From Acidisoma cellulosilyticum (GTDB lineage: Bacteria; Pseudomonadota; Alphaproteobacteria; Acetobacterales; Acetobacteraceae): DNA of 64,000 bases. The notes beneath the pieces were generated by a model, which saw only the letters and a list, made by a program, of their open reading frames with translations, ran no database searches and was not told where the DNA came from. Below, piece by piece: positions 9,360-17,185 of the stretch. The translations under genes were made by a program, and so were the position numbers. The DNA lies in the NCBI RefSeq assembly GCF_020621385.1, contig NZ_JAESVA010000002.1, positions 806,001 through 870,000 on the forward strand. Reading direction: 5' to 3'. How positions within the stretch are numbered: position 1 is the first letter of the stretch; each line of letters starts with the position of its first letter.

Positions 9360-10067
9360 ATGCCGACCATCATCCTGCCGCTCGCGGACGCGGATTTCTA
9401 TCACACGGTGCTGCTCACCTTTTCGGCGCTGTTCGCGATCGTCAATCCCGTCGTCAATGCCATCATCTTCGGCCAGATCACCGCCGATCGCACCCATCCC
9501 GAGCGGATGAGACTGGCCCGGCGCGTCGGCCTCTATTCGCTCGCTTTGCTGCTTTTCTCGCTCTGGGTCAGCTCCTATGTGCTGAATTTCTTCGGCATAT
9601 CGCTCGGCGCATTGCAGGTGGCGGGAGGATTGATCATCGCCGTCGGCGCCTGGCATTTGCTGCATACGCCGGAAAAGCGCGAGGTCGAGAAGCAAAGCCA
9701 AGTGCGGCAGGACGGCCGCACGGTTGCGGCCGAGAATGTGAACGACATCGCCTTCTTTCCGGTCAGCATTCCCTTCACCATCGGGCCAGGCACCATATCG
9801 GTCTGCATCACGCTGAGCGCCGACCGGCCCACCCACGGCTCGGTCTTGCCCTATCTTCTGGCGCTCAGCACGGCCGCTGTCGTCATGGCGATCACGATCT
9901 GGATCATCTTCAGCTTCGCCGACCGCCTGGCCCCCTTGTTCGGACGCACCGGCGCGCGCGCCATCACCCGGCTGTTCGCTCTGCTGTTGCTATGCATCGG
10001 CGTGCAGATCGTGGCGGGGGGCGTGGAGACGCTGCTGCTGCCGATCATCGCGGCCGCGAAGGGCTGA
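9360..10067 (+). CDS. MarC-family integral membrane protein (first of a tandem pair)
   Basis: A 235-residue six-helix protein of the MarC/UPF0056 family. Recognisable blocks are FSALFAIVNPVVNAIIFGQIT near the N-terminus, LQVAGGLIIAVGAWHLL in the third helix and FFPVSIPFTIGPGTISVCITL in the fourth, the last containing the family's 'P-lxxGPG-is' motif. The ATG at 9360 is preceded by AGGGAG. It is followed 10 bases later by a second MarC gene, so the two are surely co-transcribed. Despite its name, no role in antibiotic resistance has been proven for MarC; its transport substrate is unknown. Confidence 0.85.
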   Translation: MPTIILPLADADFYHTVLLTFSALFAIVNPVVNAIIFGQITADRTHPERMRLARRVGLYSLALLLFSLWVSSYVLNFFGISLGALQVAGGLIIAVGAWHLLHTPEKREVEKQSQVRQDGRTVAAENVNDIAFFPVSIPFTIGPGTISVCITLSADRPTHGSVLPYLLALSTAAVVMAITIWIIFSFADRLAPLFGRTGARAITRLFALLLLCIGVQIVAGGVETLLLPIIAAAKG

Positions 10068-10077
10068 GGGACCGGGC

Positions 10078-10788
10078 ATGCAGCTGCTTTCCGCCCTCGG
10101 CGCGTTTTCCACCCTGCCGCAAGGCCTGCTGCTGGGTTTCCCGGCGCTGTTTTCGATCACCGATCCGCTCGGCAATTCCGTCATCTTCAGCCAGATGGCG
10201 GCGGACCGCAGCCATGCCGAGCGGCGCGCCATTGCCGCGCGCGTCGGCCTCTATGCCGCACTTTTTCTGCTCGCCTCCCTGTGGGCGGGGTCGCCGGTTC
10301 TGCATTTCTTCGGTGTCAGCCTGCCGGCCCTGAAAGTCGGCGGCGGGCTGGTGGTGGCAGCCAATGGCTGGCGCCTGCTCTTTTCGGAGGAGGAGGCAGC
10401 CACCGGTCCGCCAGACGACGGCGCGGAGGAAGCGGCCGCGGCGCGACCATCGGCGGCCGATTTCGCCTTCTTCCCCATCGCGATGCCGCTGGTCGTGGGA
10501 CCGGGCGCGATCTCGGTCGCCATCACCCTCGGCGCGGCCACACCGCCCGGATTGCACACGCCCTATCTGGTCGGCGTCTCGCTGGCGGCGCTGATCGTCT
10601 GCGGGATCATCGTGCTTCTGTTTCGCTCAGCCAATGTCATCGGCCGCGTGCTGGGCCCCGCCGGATCCCGCGCCGTGAAACGGCTGGTGGCACTGCTGCT
10701 GCTCTCGATCGGCGTGCAGATCATCGCCCTCGGCCTGCAGGCGATGCTGGTGCCTTTCGTGCAGAGTGCGATTCACGCGGTGCCTTGA
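10078..10788 (+). CDS. MarC-family integral membrane protein (second of a tandem pair)
   Basis: A 236-residue paralogue of the preceding gene with the same blocks: FPALFSITDPLGNSVIFSQMA, LKVGGGLVVAANGWRLLF and FFPIAMPLVVGPGAISVAITL. The central cytosolic loop (about 100-125) is longer and acidic and differs most from the first copy. Two adjacent but clearly diverged copies suggest an old duplication and possibly a heteromeric complex; that is inference. Confidence 0.85.
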   Translation: MQLLSALGAFSTLPQGLLLGFPALFSITDPLGNSVIFSQMAADRSHAERRAIAARVGLYAALFLLASLWAGSPVLHFFGVSLPALKVGGGLVVAANGWRLLFSEEEAATGPPDDGAEEAAAARPSAADFAFFPIAMPLVVGPGAISVAITLGAATPPGLHTPYLVGVSLAALIVCGIIVLLFRSANVIGRVLGPAGSRAVKRLVALLLLSIGVQIIALGLQAMLVPFVQSAIHAVP

Positions 10789-10865
10789 ACCGTCACGCCC
10801 AGCCCCTTGCGCCCATGCCTTGCCCCGTGGAGAAGAGGAGCCCAGACCGCAGGAGAGCCAAGACA

Positions 10866-12689
10866 GTGCCGTTCAAGAAAGCACGCATCGCGATCCCCTC
10901 CTTCATTGTGCTTGTCGCTGTGGCGGCCGGCGGCGCCCAGCTTTGGGCCGAGCATCAGGCCCGCGTCCGGGTGAATGAGACCTTCGCCGCCCTGCCCGCC
11001 GGAACCACCGGTCATTATGACGATCTCCACTACAACCTGTTCACGCAGACGCTGCGGATGTCCGGCCTGTCCGTCGCCCGGGCCGGCCAGCCGCAACTGG
11101 CGGTCCAAAAGGTGGTGCTGCACCATGTCTCCGGCAACGGCACGGTCGAAACCCCCTATCGCACCAGCACGGTCACCCTCGTCGGCATCGATGTCTGGCG
11201 CGGGGCCCATCACATCAAAATCGGCGATGCCTCGGCCAAAAATGTGTCGATCCTGGCGCCCGGCATCCCGGCGCCCGCCGGCACACCGCGCTGGCTGATC
11301 GCGCCGGAGAACGGCACGCCCGTCGCGGTCGGGTCGCTTCTCGCCAATACGATCAGCGACGATCAGGGCATGAGCGTCGTCGCCTTGTCGCTCACGGATT
11401 ACCAAACCGGCCAGCTGCGGCAAATCAGCCTCAACCACTATACGGACAGCCATGGCAATACGATCGAGAACGCGGCGGCGACGGCCGTCGATCTCGACGG
11501 GCTCGACCGTGTCTTCAACCCGGCGCGCTATACGCCGGACGCAGAAAGCTGGACCGCGCCGCGCCCGCTTCTTGGCCATCTGGAGATTGCCAATCTCACC
11601 ACCAAGGGCCGGCAACGCGACAGCCATTTTGATCATCTGACGCTCGATACCCTGACAGGTCGGCCCTTTGCCGCCGCCCCGATGCCCGAGACCGTCAAAA
11701 CCCCTGCTTTCGCGCGGGATGCGGCCGCCGCCATCGGCATCGGCAATGCGACTGTCGTCAACCTCACGCTTCAGGACAGCGGCACCGCGTCGACAGCGAT
11801 CATCAATCACGTCGCACTCACCGGCTATTCGGATGGGGCCGTCGGCCGCTTCGCCATCGGTCATGTCACGGTGCAGGAGAAAGGCAAGACCACCGCCAGC
11901 CTGGGCCATTTCGAGTTCAGCGGCCTGAATGCGACCGCCCTGCTGCATGCGCCGGCGGATGCCTCGCTCAGTGACCTGGTCGCCACGGCCCAGAATGGCG
12001 GGCTGAAGCTCTCCAGTCTCGCTATCGCCGGTCTCAGCGCCCCCTTGCCCAATGGCGGCACGGTGACGCTGAAGGATCTGAAGGACAGCGTCACCTACGG
12101 CACGCCCGTCCAGACAGATATGTCCCTGAACGGCCTCAGCATTCCGGCCGTGGCGACGCCTGACCTGGAGAAGCTGCTGCAGCCGCTCGGCATCGACCCG
12201 CTGGTGCTCTCCTTCTCCGAGCGCGGCAGCTACGACGAGGCGAGCGGCGATACGCATCTCGATGCGTCCAAGCTCTCCGCCGCAGGCCTCGGCAGCATCA
12301 GCTTGAGCGGCCAGTTCACCAATCTGCCCCGCAGCCTGCCGGCGAACGACGATTTCGCCGCGGCGCTCGGCCAGACGGGCATCGGTGCCTTCCGCATCAG
12401 TTTCAGCAATGAAAGCCTGGTGCAGCGGATCACCGCCATGATGGCGAAACAGGCGGGCAAAACCCCGGCCGAGATCACCGACGGCGCGCGCGCCGCAGCG
12501 GCCTTCTTCGCGGCCGCGCTGGTGCCGGGTCAGGCTGATGCCGGGGTGCAGATCGCGAACTTCCTGAGCGATCCGAAGACCCTAACCCTGACAGCGGCCC
12601 CGGCGGCGCCAGTGGCGGTCGGGTCCTTCACCGGAGCCGACCTTCATGCCGCGCAGGCGGCGCTGAATTTGCACCTGTCGGCGAATTAG
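10866..12689 (+). CDS. Large membrane-anchored or secreted protein of unknown function
   Basis: A GTG start at 10866 with AGGAGA about 9 nt upstream gives 607 residues. An N-terminal hydrophobic segment (about 8-25, ARIAIPSFIVLVAVAAGGA) is an uncleaved anchor or a signal peptide. The rest is soluble and repetitive in style, with many short beta-prone blocks rich in Gly, Thr, Ala and Leu such as LHYNLFTQTLRMSGLSVARAG, FEFSGLNATALLHAP and LSAAGLGSISLSGQFTNLP. The layout (anchor plus a long periplasmic domain, with an early 'YDDLHYNLFTQTLRMSGLSV' strand pair) recalls AsmA- or DUF945/YdgA-like proteins, but I do not recognise a family with certainty. It follows the MarC pair by 77 bases and may share their transcript. 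Confidence 0.7.
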   Translation: MPFKKARIAIPSFIVLVAVAAGGAQLWAEHQARVRVNETFAALPAGTTGHYDDLHYNLFTQTLRMSGLSVARAGQPQLAVQKVVLHHVSGNGTVETPYRTSTVTLVGIDVWRGAHHIKIGDASAKNVSILAPGIPAPAGTPRWLIAPENGTPVAVGSLLANTISDDQGMSVVALSLTDYQTGQLRQISLNHYTDSHGNTIENAAATAVDLDGLDRVFNPARYTPDAESWTAPRPLLGHLEIANLTTKGRQRDSHFDHLTLDTLTGRPFAAAPMPETVKTPAFARDAAAAIGIGNATVVNLTLQDSGTASTAIINHVALTGYSDGAVGRFAIGHVTVQEKGKTTASLGHFEFSGLNATALLHAPADASLSDLVATAQNGGLKLSSLAIAGLSAPLPNGGTVTLKDLKDSVTYGTPVQTDMSLNGLSIPAVATPDLEKLLQPLGIDPLVLSFSERGSYDEASGDTHLDASKLSAAGLGSISLSGQFTNLPRSLPANDDFAAALGQTGIGAFRISFSNESLVQRITAMMAKQAGKTPAEITDGARAAAAFFAAALVPGQADAGVQIANFLSDPKTLTLTAAPAAPVAVGSFTGADLHAAQAALNLHLSAN

Positions 12690-12824
12690 AGTCCGTCTGG
12701 TCTAGTTGGAAACGACCCAAATCTGTCGCCCGCGGCCTCGTGCCGCGGGTCTACCCGTTCCGGCGCCCAGACGCCGATGTGGCGCGGCGGAGGGTAGGTC
12801 CGCGCAACAAGTGCGCGGATGACA
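12690..12824. repeat. REP-like inverted pair (BIME), copy 2
   Basis: Same architecture as the copy at 8202: left arm 12724-12756 (TGTCGCC...TCTACCC) and right arm 12792-12824 (GGGTAGGTCCGCGC-AACAAG-TGCGCGGATGACA). The stem bases differ from copy 1 but still pair, for example CGCGC with GCGCG instead of CGCGG with CCGCG. The flank before the left arm (AGTCCGTCTGG...) is also shared with copy 1. It lies between the convergent ends of the unknown protein and the flavin reductase. Confidence 0.75.
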
Positions 12825-12850
12825 GGAGAGAAGAGCGGTTGCCGAAAGCC

Positions 12851-13783
12851 TCAGCCCTCGGCCTCGTCCTCGAAACTATGGACGATCTTGGCCAGGAAGC
12901 GACGGAACAGAGCGACTTCATGCGGCGAGAGAGTAGAAAGCGCCGCCTGCTCGATGCTCTCGATATCCAAGGTCACGCCCTGCAGCGCCGCCTCGCCTTC
13001 TTCCGTCAGCGTGATGGGGCCGCCCTTCGGCGCGTCCAGATAGCCGCGCTCGGCCAGGTCTTCGACCAGAACCAGAATCGTGGTGTCGAGGCCGGGGCCT
13101 GCCATCTCCTCCAGCTCTTCGACGTTCAGCACGCTGTCGGAAACGCTGCGCAGAACCTCGAACTCAGGCAAGGAAATCTCGGCCTCGCTCAGCTCGTCCT
13201 CGATCTGGCGGATAAGCCCGTCTTCGGCACGCACCAGCAATTCCGATAGCAGCGCTTCCTCGGCCGGCGCCTGACCCGGCACGGCGGGGTCATTCCGCAC
13301 GAACATGCCGTAGCGGCCGCCATGGAAGGCGAGCGGCGCATGATCGTCATGGTCGAAATCGCTGACCTCACCGACGATAATATAGTGGTCGCCGGCTTCG
13401 TGCCGGAACGCCGTGCGGCACTGGAAGCGCGCCGCACAGCCCTTCAGCATCGGCACATCACCCTGGCCACGCTCGACCTCGATACCCGCGAACTTGTCGG
13501 TGCCCGATTTCGCGAAACGGCCCGAAAGCGCCTCCTGATCAGTCGCCAGGATATGCACGACGAAGTTTTCCGCCTGCATGAAGGCAGCGAGGCTGGAGGA
13601 GTTCTTGCCGATGCTCCACAGGATCATCGGCGGATCGAGCGAGACCGAGTTGAAGCTATTGGCGGTGACGCCGACATCCGCGCCATCCGCCGCGCGGGCG
13701 GTGATGACGGTGACGCCGGTCGCGAAGGAACCCAGCGCATTGCGGAACATGCGGGCGCTGTCGACGGGGGCTGTCTTGGACAT
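12851..13783 (-). CDS. Flavin reductase fused to a C-terminal MarR-like winged-helix domain
   Basis: A 310-residue two-domain protein. Residues 1-165 are an NAD(P)H:flavin oxidoreductase of the split-barrel family: FRNALGSFATGVTVIT, the flavin-binding TANSFNSVSLDPPMILWSIGK, FVVHILATDQEALSGRFA and HGGRYGMF. Residues about 180-310 form a MarR-like helical/winged-helix region (LLVRAEDGLIRQIEDEL, LPEFEVLRSV, LVEDLAERGYLDAP, ITLTEEGEAAL). The same order is known from reductase C1 of the Acinetobacter p-hydroxyphenylacetate hydroxylase, where the MarR-like part senses the aromatic substrate. Its ATG overlaps the dxs stop (TGATG), so it is the last gene of the isoprenoid operon. No partner monooxygenase is nearby. 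Confidence 0.85.
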   Translation of the reverse strand: MSKTAPVDSARMFRNALGSFATGVTVITARAADGADVGVTANSFNSVSLDPPMILWSIGKNSSSLAAFMQAENFVVHILATDQEALSGRFAKSGTDKFAGIEVERGQGDVPMLKGCAARFQCRTAFRHEAGDHYIIVGEVSDFDHDDHAPLAFHGGRYGMFVRNDPAVPGQAPAEEALLSELLVRAEDGLIRQIEDELSEAEISLPEFEVLRSVSDSVLNVEELEEMAGPGLDTTILVLVEDLAERGYLDAPKGGPITLTEEGEAALQGVTLDIESIEQAALSTLSPHEVALFRRFLAKIVHSFEDEAEG

Positions 13784-15723
13784 CAGGCGCGCACCGCTGA
13801 ACCGGAGGACGTGGAGCCGGACGCGTCGGCCACGCCAAGCGCCGTCAGTGCCGTCGCGACGATATCCTTGGCCGTCAAACCAGCCTCGATCGACTGAGCG
13901 GCCGGCGTGTTGTGGTCAATCAACCGGTCAGGAATCACCATGGGACGCACCTTCACTCCACGATCCAACAGGCCGGAAACGGCCATGTAGTGCAGCACGG
14001 CCGAGCCAAAGCCGCCAGAGACATTGTCCTCGATCGTGATGACAACTTCATGGTTTCGCGCCAGTTGGGTGATGAGATCGGTATCCAGCGGCTTCATGAA
14101 GCGCGCATCGGCGACCGTGGTGCTGAAGCCGCGGGCGGCCAGCTCGTCCGCCGCCTTCATCGCCTCATACAGGCGCGGGCCGAGGGCGAGGACCGCGATC
14201 TTGCTGCCTTCGCGCATCACGCGGCCACGGCCGAGTTCCAAAACCTTGCCGCGCGCGGGCAGATCCAGCCCGAAACCGTCGCCGCGCGGGTAGCGGAAGG
14301 CGCTGGGACGGTCGTCGATGGCGGCAGCCGTCGCCACCACATCCATCAGCTCCAGCTCGTCGGAGGGCGCCATCACCACCATGCCGGGCAGACAGCCCAT
14401 GAAGCAAAGGTCATAGACACCGGCATGGGTGTGGCCGTCGGCGCCGACCATGCCGGCACGATCCATGGCGAAGCGCACGGGCAGGCTTTGGATCGCCACG
14501 TCATGCACGACCTGATCGTAACCGCGCTGCAGGAAGGTGGAATAGATGGCAACGAAGGGTTTGATGCCTTCGGTCGCCATGCCGGCGGCGAAAGTCACCG
14601 CATGCTGCTCGGCAATGCCGACGTCGAAGGTGCGGTCAGGGAACCTTTTGCCGAAGCTGTCCAGACCGGTGCCCGTCGGCATCGCCGCCGTGACCGCGAC
14701 GATGCGCGGATCGGCTTCGGCTTCGGCTATCAGCGCCTTGGCGAAGACCTTGGTATAGCTCGGCGGACCCGGCGGTGCCTTGCCCTGCTCGCCGGTGACG
14801 ACGTTGAAACGCGTCACACCGTGATACTTGTCGGGGCTCTGCTCGGCCGGGGCATAGCCCTTGCCCTTCTGCGTCACGACATGCAGCAGGACCGGGCCGC
14901 CTTCCTCATGGTCGCGCAGATTGCGCAGCACGGGCAGAAGATGGTCCATGTTATGGCCGTCGATAGGGCCGACGTAATAGAAGCCCAGTTCCTCGAACAG
15001 CGTGCCGCCGGTCAGAATCCCACGGGCATATTCCTCGGCGCGCTTGGCCGTGCGCTCGATCGAGCGCGGGAAACGCTTCGCCATCTTGGCGGCCAGATCG
15101 CGCAGGTTGAGGAAGGAGCGCGAGGAGATCAGCCGCGACAGATAGGCGCTCATGGCACCCACGGGCGGCGCAATCGACATGTCATTGTCGTTGAGGATGA
15201 CGATCAGCCGGCTCTTCATCGAGCCGGCATTGTTCATCGCCTCATAGGCCATGCCCGCGCTCATCGAGCCGTCCCCGATCACGCAGATGATCTGCTTGTC
15301 GGGATCATCGCCCTTCAGGTCGCGCGCCACCGCCATGCCGAGACCGGCGGAGATGGAGGTGGAGGAATGGGCAGCGCCGAAAGGGTCGTATTCGCTTTCG
15401 CTGCGGCGCGTGAAGCCGGACAGGCCGCCCGGCTGGCGCAGCGTGCGAATACGGTCGCGCCGGCCGGTCAGCGTCTTATGCGGATAGGCCTGATGGCCGA
15501 CATCCCAGATCAGCCGGTCATTGGGCGTATCGAAAACGGCATGGATCGCGACCGTGAGTTCGATCACACCCAGCGCCGAGCCAAGATGGCCGCCGGTGAC
15601 CGAGACGGTGTCGACGACCTCGGCCCGAAGTTCCTCCGCGACCTGCGCCAACTGCTCGGCCGAGAAATTGCGCAGATCGGCCGGATAAGTCACGCGGTCG
15701 AGTAAGGGGGTATGCGGGGGCAT
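13783..15723 (-). CDS. dxs: 1-deoxy-D-xylulose-5-phosphate synthase
   Basis: First and committing enzyme of the MEP isoprenoid pathway: condenses pyruvate and glyceraldehyde 3-phosphate with thiamine diphosphate to DXP. The 646 residues have the usual length. Visible features are [20 protein letters not shown] with an active-site His, the thiamine-diphosphate motif [18 protein letters not shown], the transketolase pyrimidine-domain segment [18 protein letters not shown] and [15 protein letters not shown]. The ATG at 15723 ([11 protein letters not shown]) is preferred over a TTG two codons earlier; GGAG inside the end of ispA precedes it. It belongs to the operon xseB-ispA-dxs-flavin reductase. 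Confidence 0.95.
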   Translation of the reverse strand: MPPHTPLLDRVTYPADLRNFSAEQLAQVAEELRAEVVDTVSVTGGHLGSALGVIELTVAIHAVFDTPNDRLIWDVGHQAYPHKTLTGRRDRIRTLRQPGGLSGFTRRSESEYDPFGAAHSSTSISAGLGMAVARDLKGDDPDKQIICVIGDGSMSAGMAYEAMNNAGSMKSRLIVILNDNDMSIAPPVGAMSAYLSRLISSRSFLNLRDLAAKMAKRFPRSIERTAKRAEEYARGILTGGTLFEELGFYYVGPIDGHNMDHLLPVLRNLRDHEEGGPVLLHVVTQKGKGYAPAEQSPDKYHGVTRFNVVTGEQGKAPPGPPSYTKVFAKALIAEAEADPRIVAVTAAMPTGTGLDSFGKRFPDRTFDVGIAEQHAVTFAAGMATEGIKPFVAIYSTFLQRGYDQVVHDVAIQSLPVRFAMDRAGMVGADGHTHAGVYDLCFMGCLPGMVVMAPSDELELMDVVATAAAIDDRPSAFRYPRGDGFGLDLPARGKVLELGRGRVMREGSKIAVLALGPRLYEAMKAADELAARGFSTTVADARFMKPLDTDLITQLARNHEVVITIEDNVSGGFGSAVLHYMAVSGLLDRGVKVRPMVIPDRLIDHNTPAAQSIEAGLTAKDIVATALTALGVADASGSTSSGSAVRA

Positions 15724-15729
15724 GGGCAA

Positions 15730-16671
15730 TCAGCTCCGTCTCGAAACCACGAAATCGGTAAGCGCGACCAGATTGGCGGCTTTCTCTCCAAAACTGGAGA
15801 GATAGTTCGCCGCCTGTTCGGCCAGCATCGACGCATGCGCGCGGGCCTGTTCCAGCCCCATGATCGAAACCATGGTGGCCTTGCCCGCGGCCTCGTCCTT
15901 GCCGGCGGTCTTGCCGATTTCTTCAGCCGTGCCTTCGGTATCCAGGATATCGTCGGCAATCTGGAAAGCGGCCCCGAGGTCGCGGCCGAAAGCCGCGATC
16001 AGATGCCGCTGGTGGGAAGGCGCGCGACCTAGAATGGCGCCGGCCTCGGCGCTATACTGGATCAGCCGCCCGGTCTTGAGCGCCTGCAGGCGCGTGACCT
16101 CGGCGCCGGACAGGTCCTGGCCTTCCGACAGCATATCGATCATCTGGCCGCCGACCATGCCGCGCGCGCCGGAAGCGGCGCCAAGGGCGGCCACCAGCTC
16201 GCAACGCGCCTGCGAATCGGAATGCGTGTCGACATCGACCAGCACTTCGAAGGCGCGGGTCAGCAGCGCATCACCGGCCAGAATAGCCGTCGCCTCGTCG
16301 AAAGCCTTGTGACAGGAGGGCTGGCCACGGCGCAGGTCGTCATCATCCATCGCCGGCAGATCGTCATGCACCAGGGAATAGGCGTGCAGCATCTCGACCG
16401 AGGCAGCCACGCGCGCGGCGCAGGCTGGCGCCACCGAGAACAGGCTCGCCACTTCCATGACCAGAAAGCCGCGCAGCCGCTTGCCGCCGCCGAGCACGGC
16501 GTAGCGCATAGCCTCGATCAGGCGCTTCTCCGGCCCTTCGGGCAGCGGCAGCAGAACGTCCAGCGCCCGCTCGACCTCCTGCGCCCGCTTCTTCATGACC
16601 TCGGCGAGCTTTGTCGCCTGCTCGCTTCCGACTACCTGCATCCGCGTTCCATTTTGTTCAAAATCATTCAT
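15730..16671 (-). CDS. ispA: Farnesyl/geranyl diphosphate synthase
   Basis: Short-chain trans-prenyl diphosphate synthase of 313 residues that condenses IPP with DMAPP/GPP to FPP. Both aspartate-rich metal sites are intact: LVHDDLPAMDDDDLRRGQPS (first motif) and FQIADDILD (second). GGGKRLRGFLVMEVA marks the IPP-binding region. The FPP product supplies squalene for hopanoids as well as undecaprenyl and quinone chains. The start overlaps the xseB stop by ATGA and dxs follows 6 bases later, an arrangement common in alphaproteobacteria. Confidence 0.93.
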   Translation of the reverse strand: MNDFEQNGTRMQVVGSEQATKLAEVMKKRAQEVERALDVLLPLPEGPEKRLIEAMRYAVLGGGKRLRGFLVMEVASLFSVAPACAARVAASVEMLHAYSLVHDDLPAMDDDDLRRGQPSCHKAFDEATAILAGDALLTRAFEVLVDVDTHSDSQARCELVAALGAASGARGMVGGQMIDMLSEGQDLSGAEVTRLQALKTGRLIQYSAEAGAILGRAPSHQRHLIAAFGRDLGAAFQIADDILDTEGTAEEIGKTAGKDEAAGKATMVSIMGLEQARAHASMLAEQAANYLSSFGEKAANLVALTDFVVSRRS

Positions 16672-16946
16672 TCGACGGGCCGGGTGGTCAGCGCGCCATC
16701 AGCCCGTTCGACAATCGCCTGGATTCGCGTCTCGGCCTCGGCCAGCTTCGCTTCGCAATGGCGGCGCAGCTGGCTGCCACGCTCGAAAGCGGTGATCGCC
16801 TCTTCCAGTTTCTGCTGTCCGCTTTCCAGGCCACGGACGATTTTTTCGAGCTCGGCCAAGGCCTCCTCGAAGGACAGATGAGACACATCGCTGACAGCGC
16901 CTGAAGCAGCGGACAGCGTAGAATCGGAAGCGGACGAAGCGGACAT
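16668..16946 (-). CDS. xseB: Exodeoxyribonuclease VII small subunit
   Basis: A 92-residue all-helical protein with the XseB core SFEEALAELEKIVRGLESGQQKLEEAITAFERGSQLRRHCEAKL, which packs onto XseA to form ExoVII. The start at 16946 (MSASSASDS) gives a short serine-rich leader before the core; no good ribosome-binding site is visible there, and a start inside the leader cannot be excluded. First gene of the xseB-ispA-dxs operon. The large subunit xseA is not in the window. Confidence 0.9.
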   Translation of the reverse strand: MSASSASDSTLSAASGAVSDVSHLSFEEALAELEKIVRGLESGQQKLEEAITAFERGSQLRRHCEAKLAEAETRIQAIVERADGALTTRPVE

Positions 16947-17185
16947 CAGGAAATCCACTCGCGCGAACAGAGCCGGGAATGCAACATGACCATTCTCGTA
17001 ATCCTTTTGCACCGAGAGCGCCAACCCCTCCTGACCGGCCGGCCGCCGGCGCAGCAGGCAACCAGGGATGTGACTAAAACAAGGCAGTGCCTGACGCACG
17101 CCTCCCCTGTTACGGAAAAGGTCGCGAAACGCTGACGCTTTGGTCTATGACGCGCTTCTTTTGCTGGTGGATCCCCGAAACCAAT

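Noticed and set aside
10281-10865. 195-codon upstream extension of the 607-residue protein
   Set aside because: It overlaps the second marC gene in another frame; the GTG at 10866 with AGGAGA and the following hydrophobic anchor mark the start.
13912-15705. 597-codon plus-strand open frame antisense to dxs
   Set aside because: dxs is complete and certain; the antisense translation has no domain, no ribosome-binding site and the usual His/Arg-rich shadow composition.
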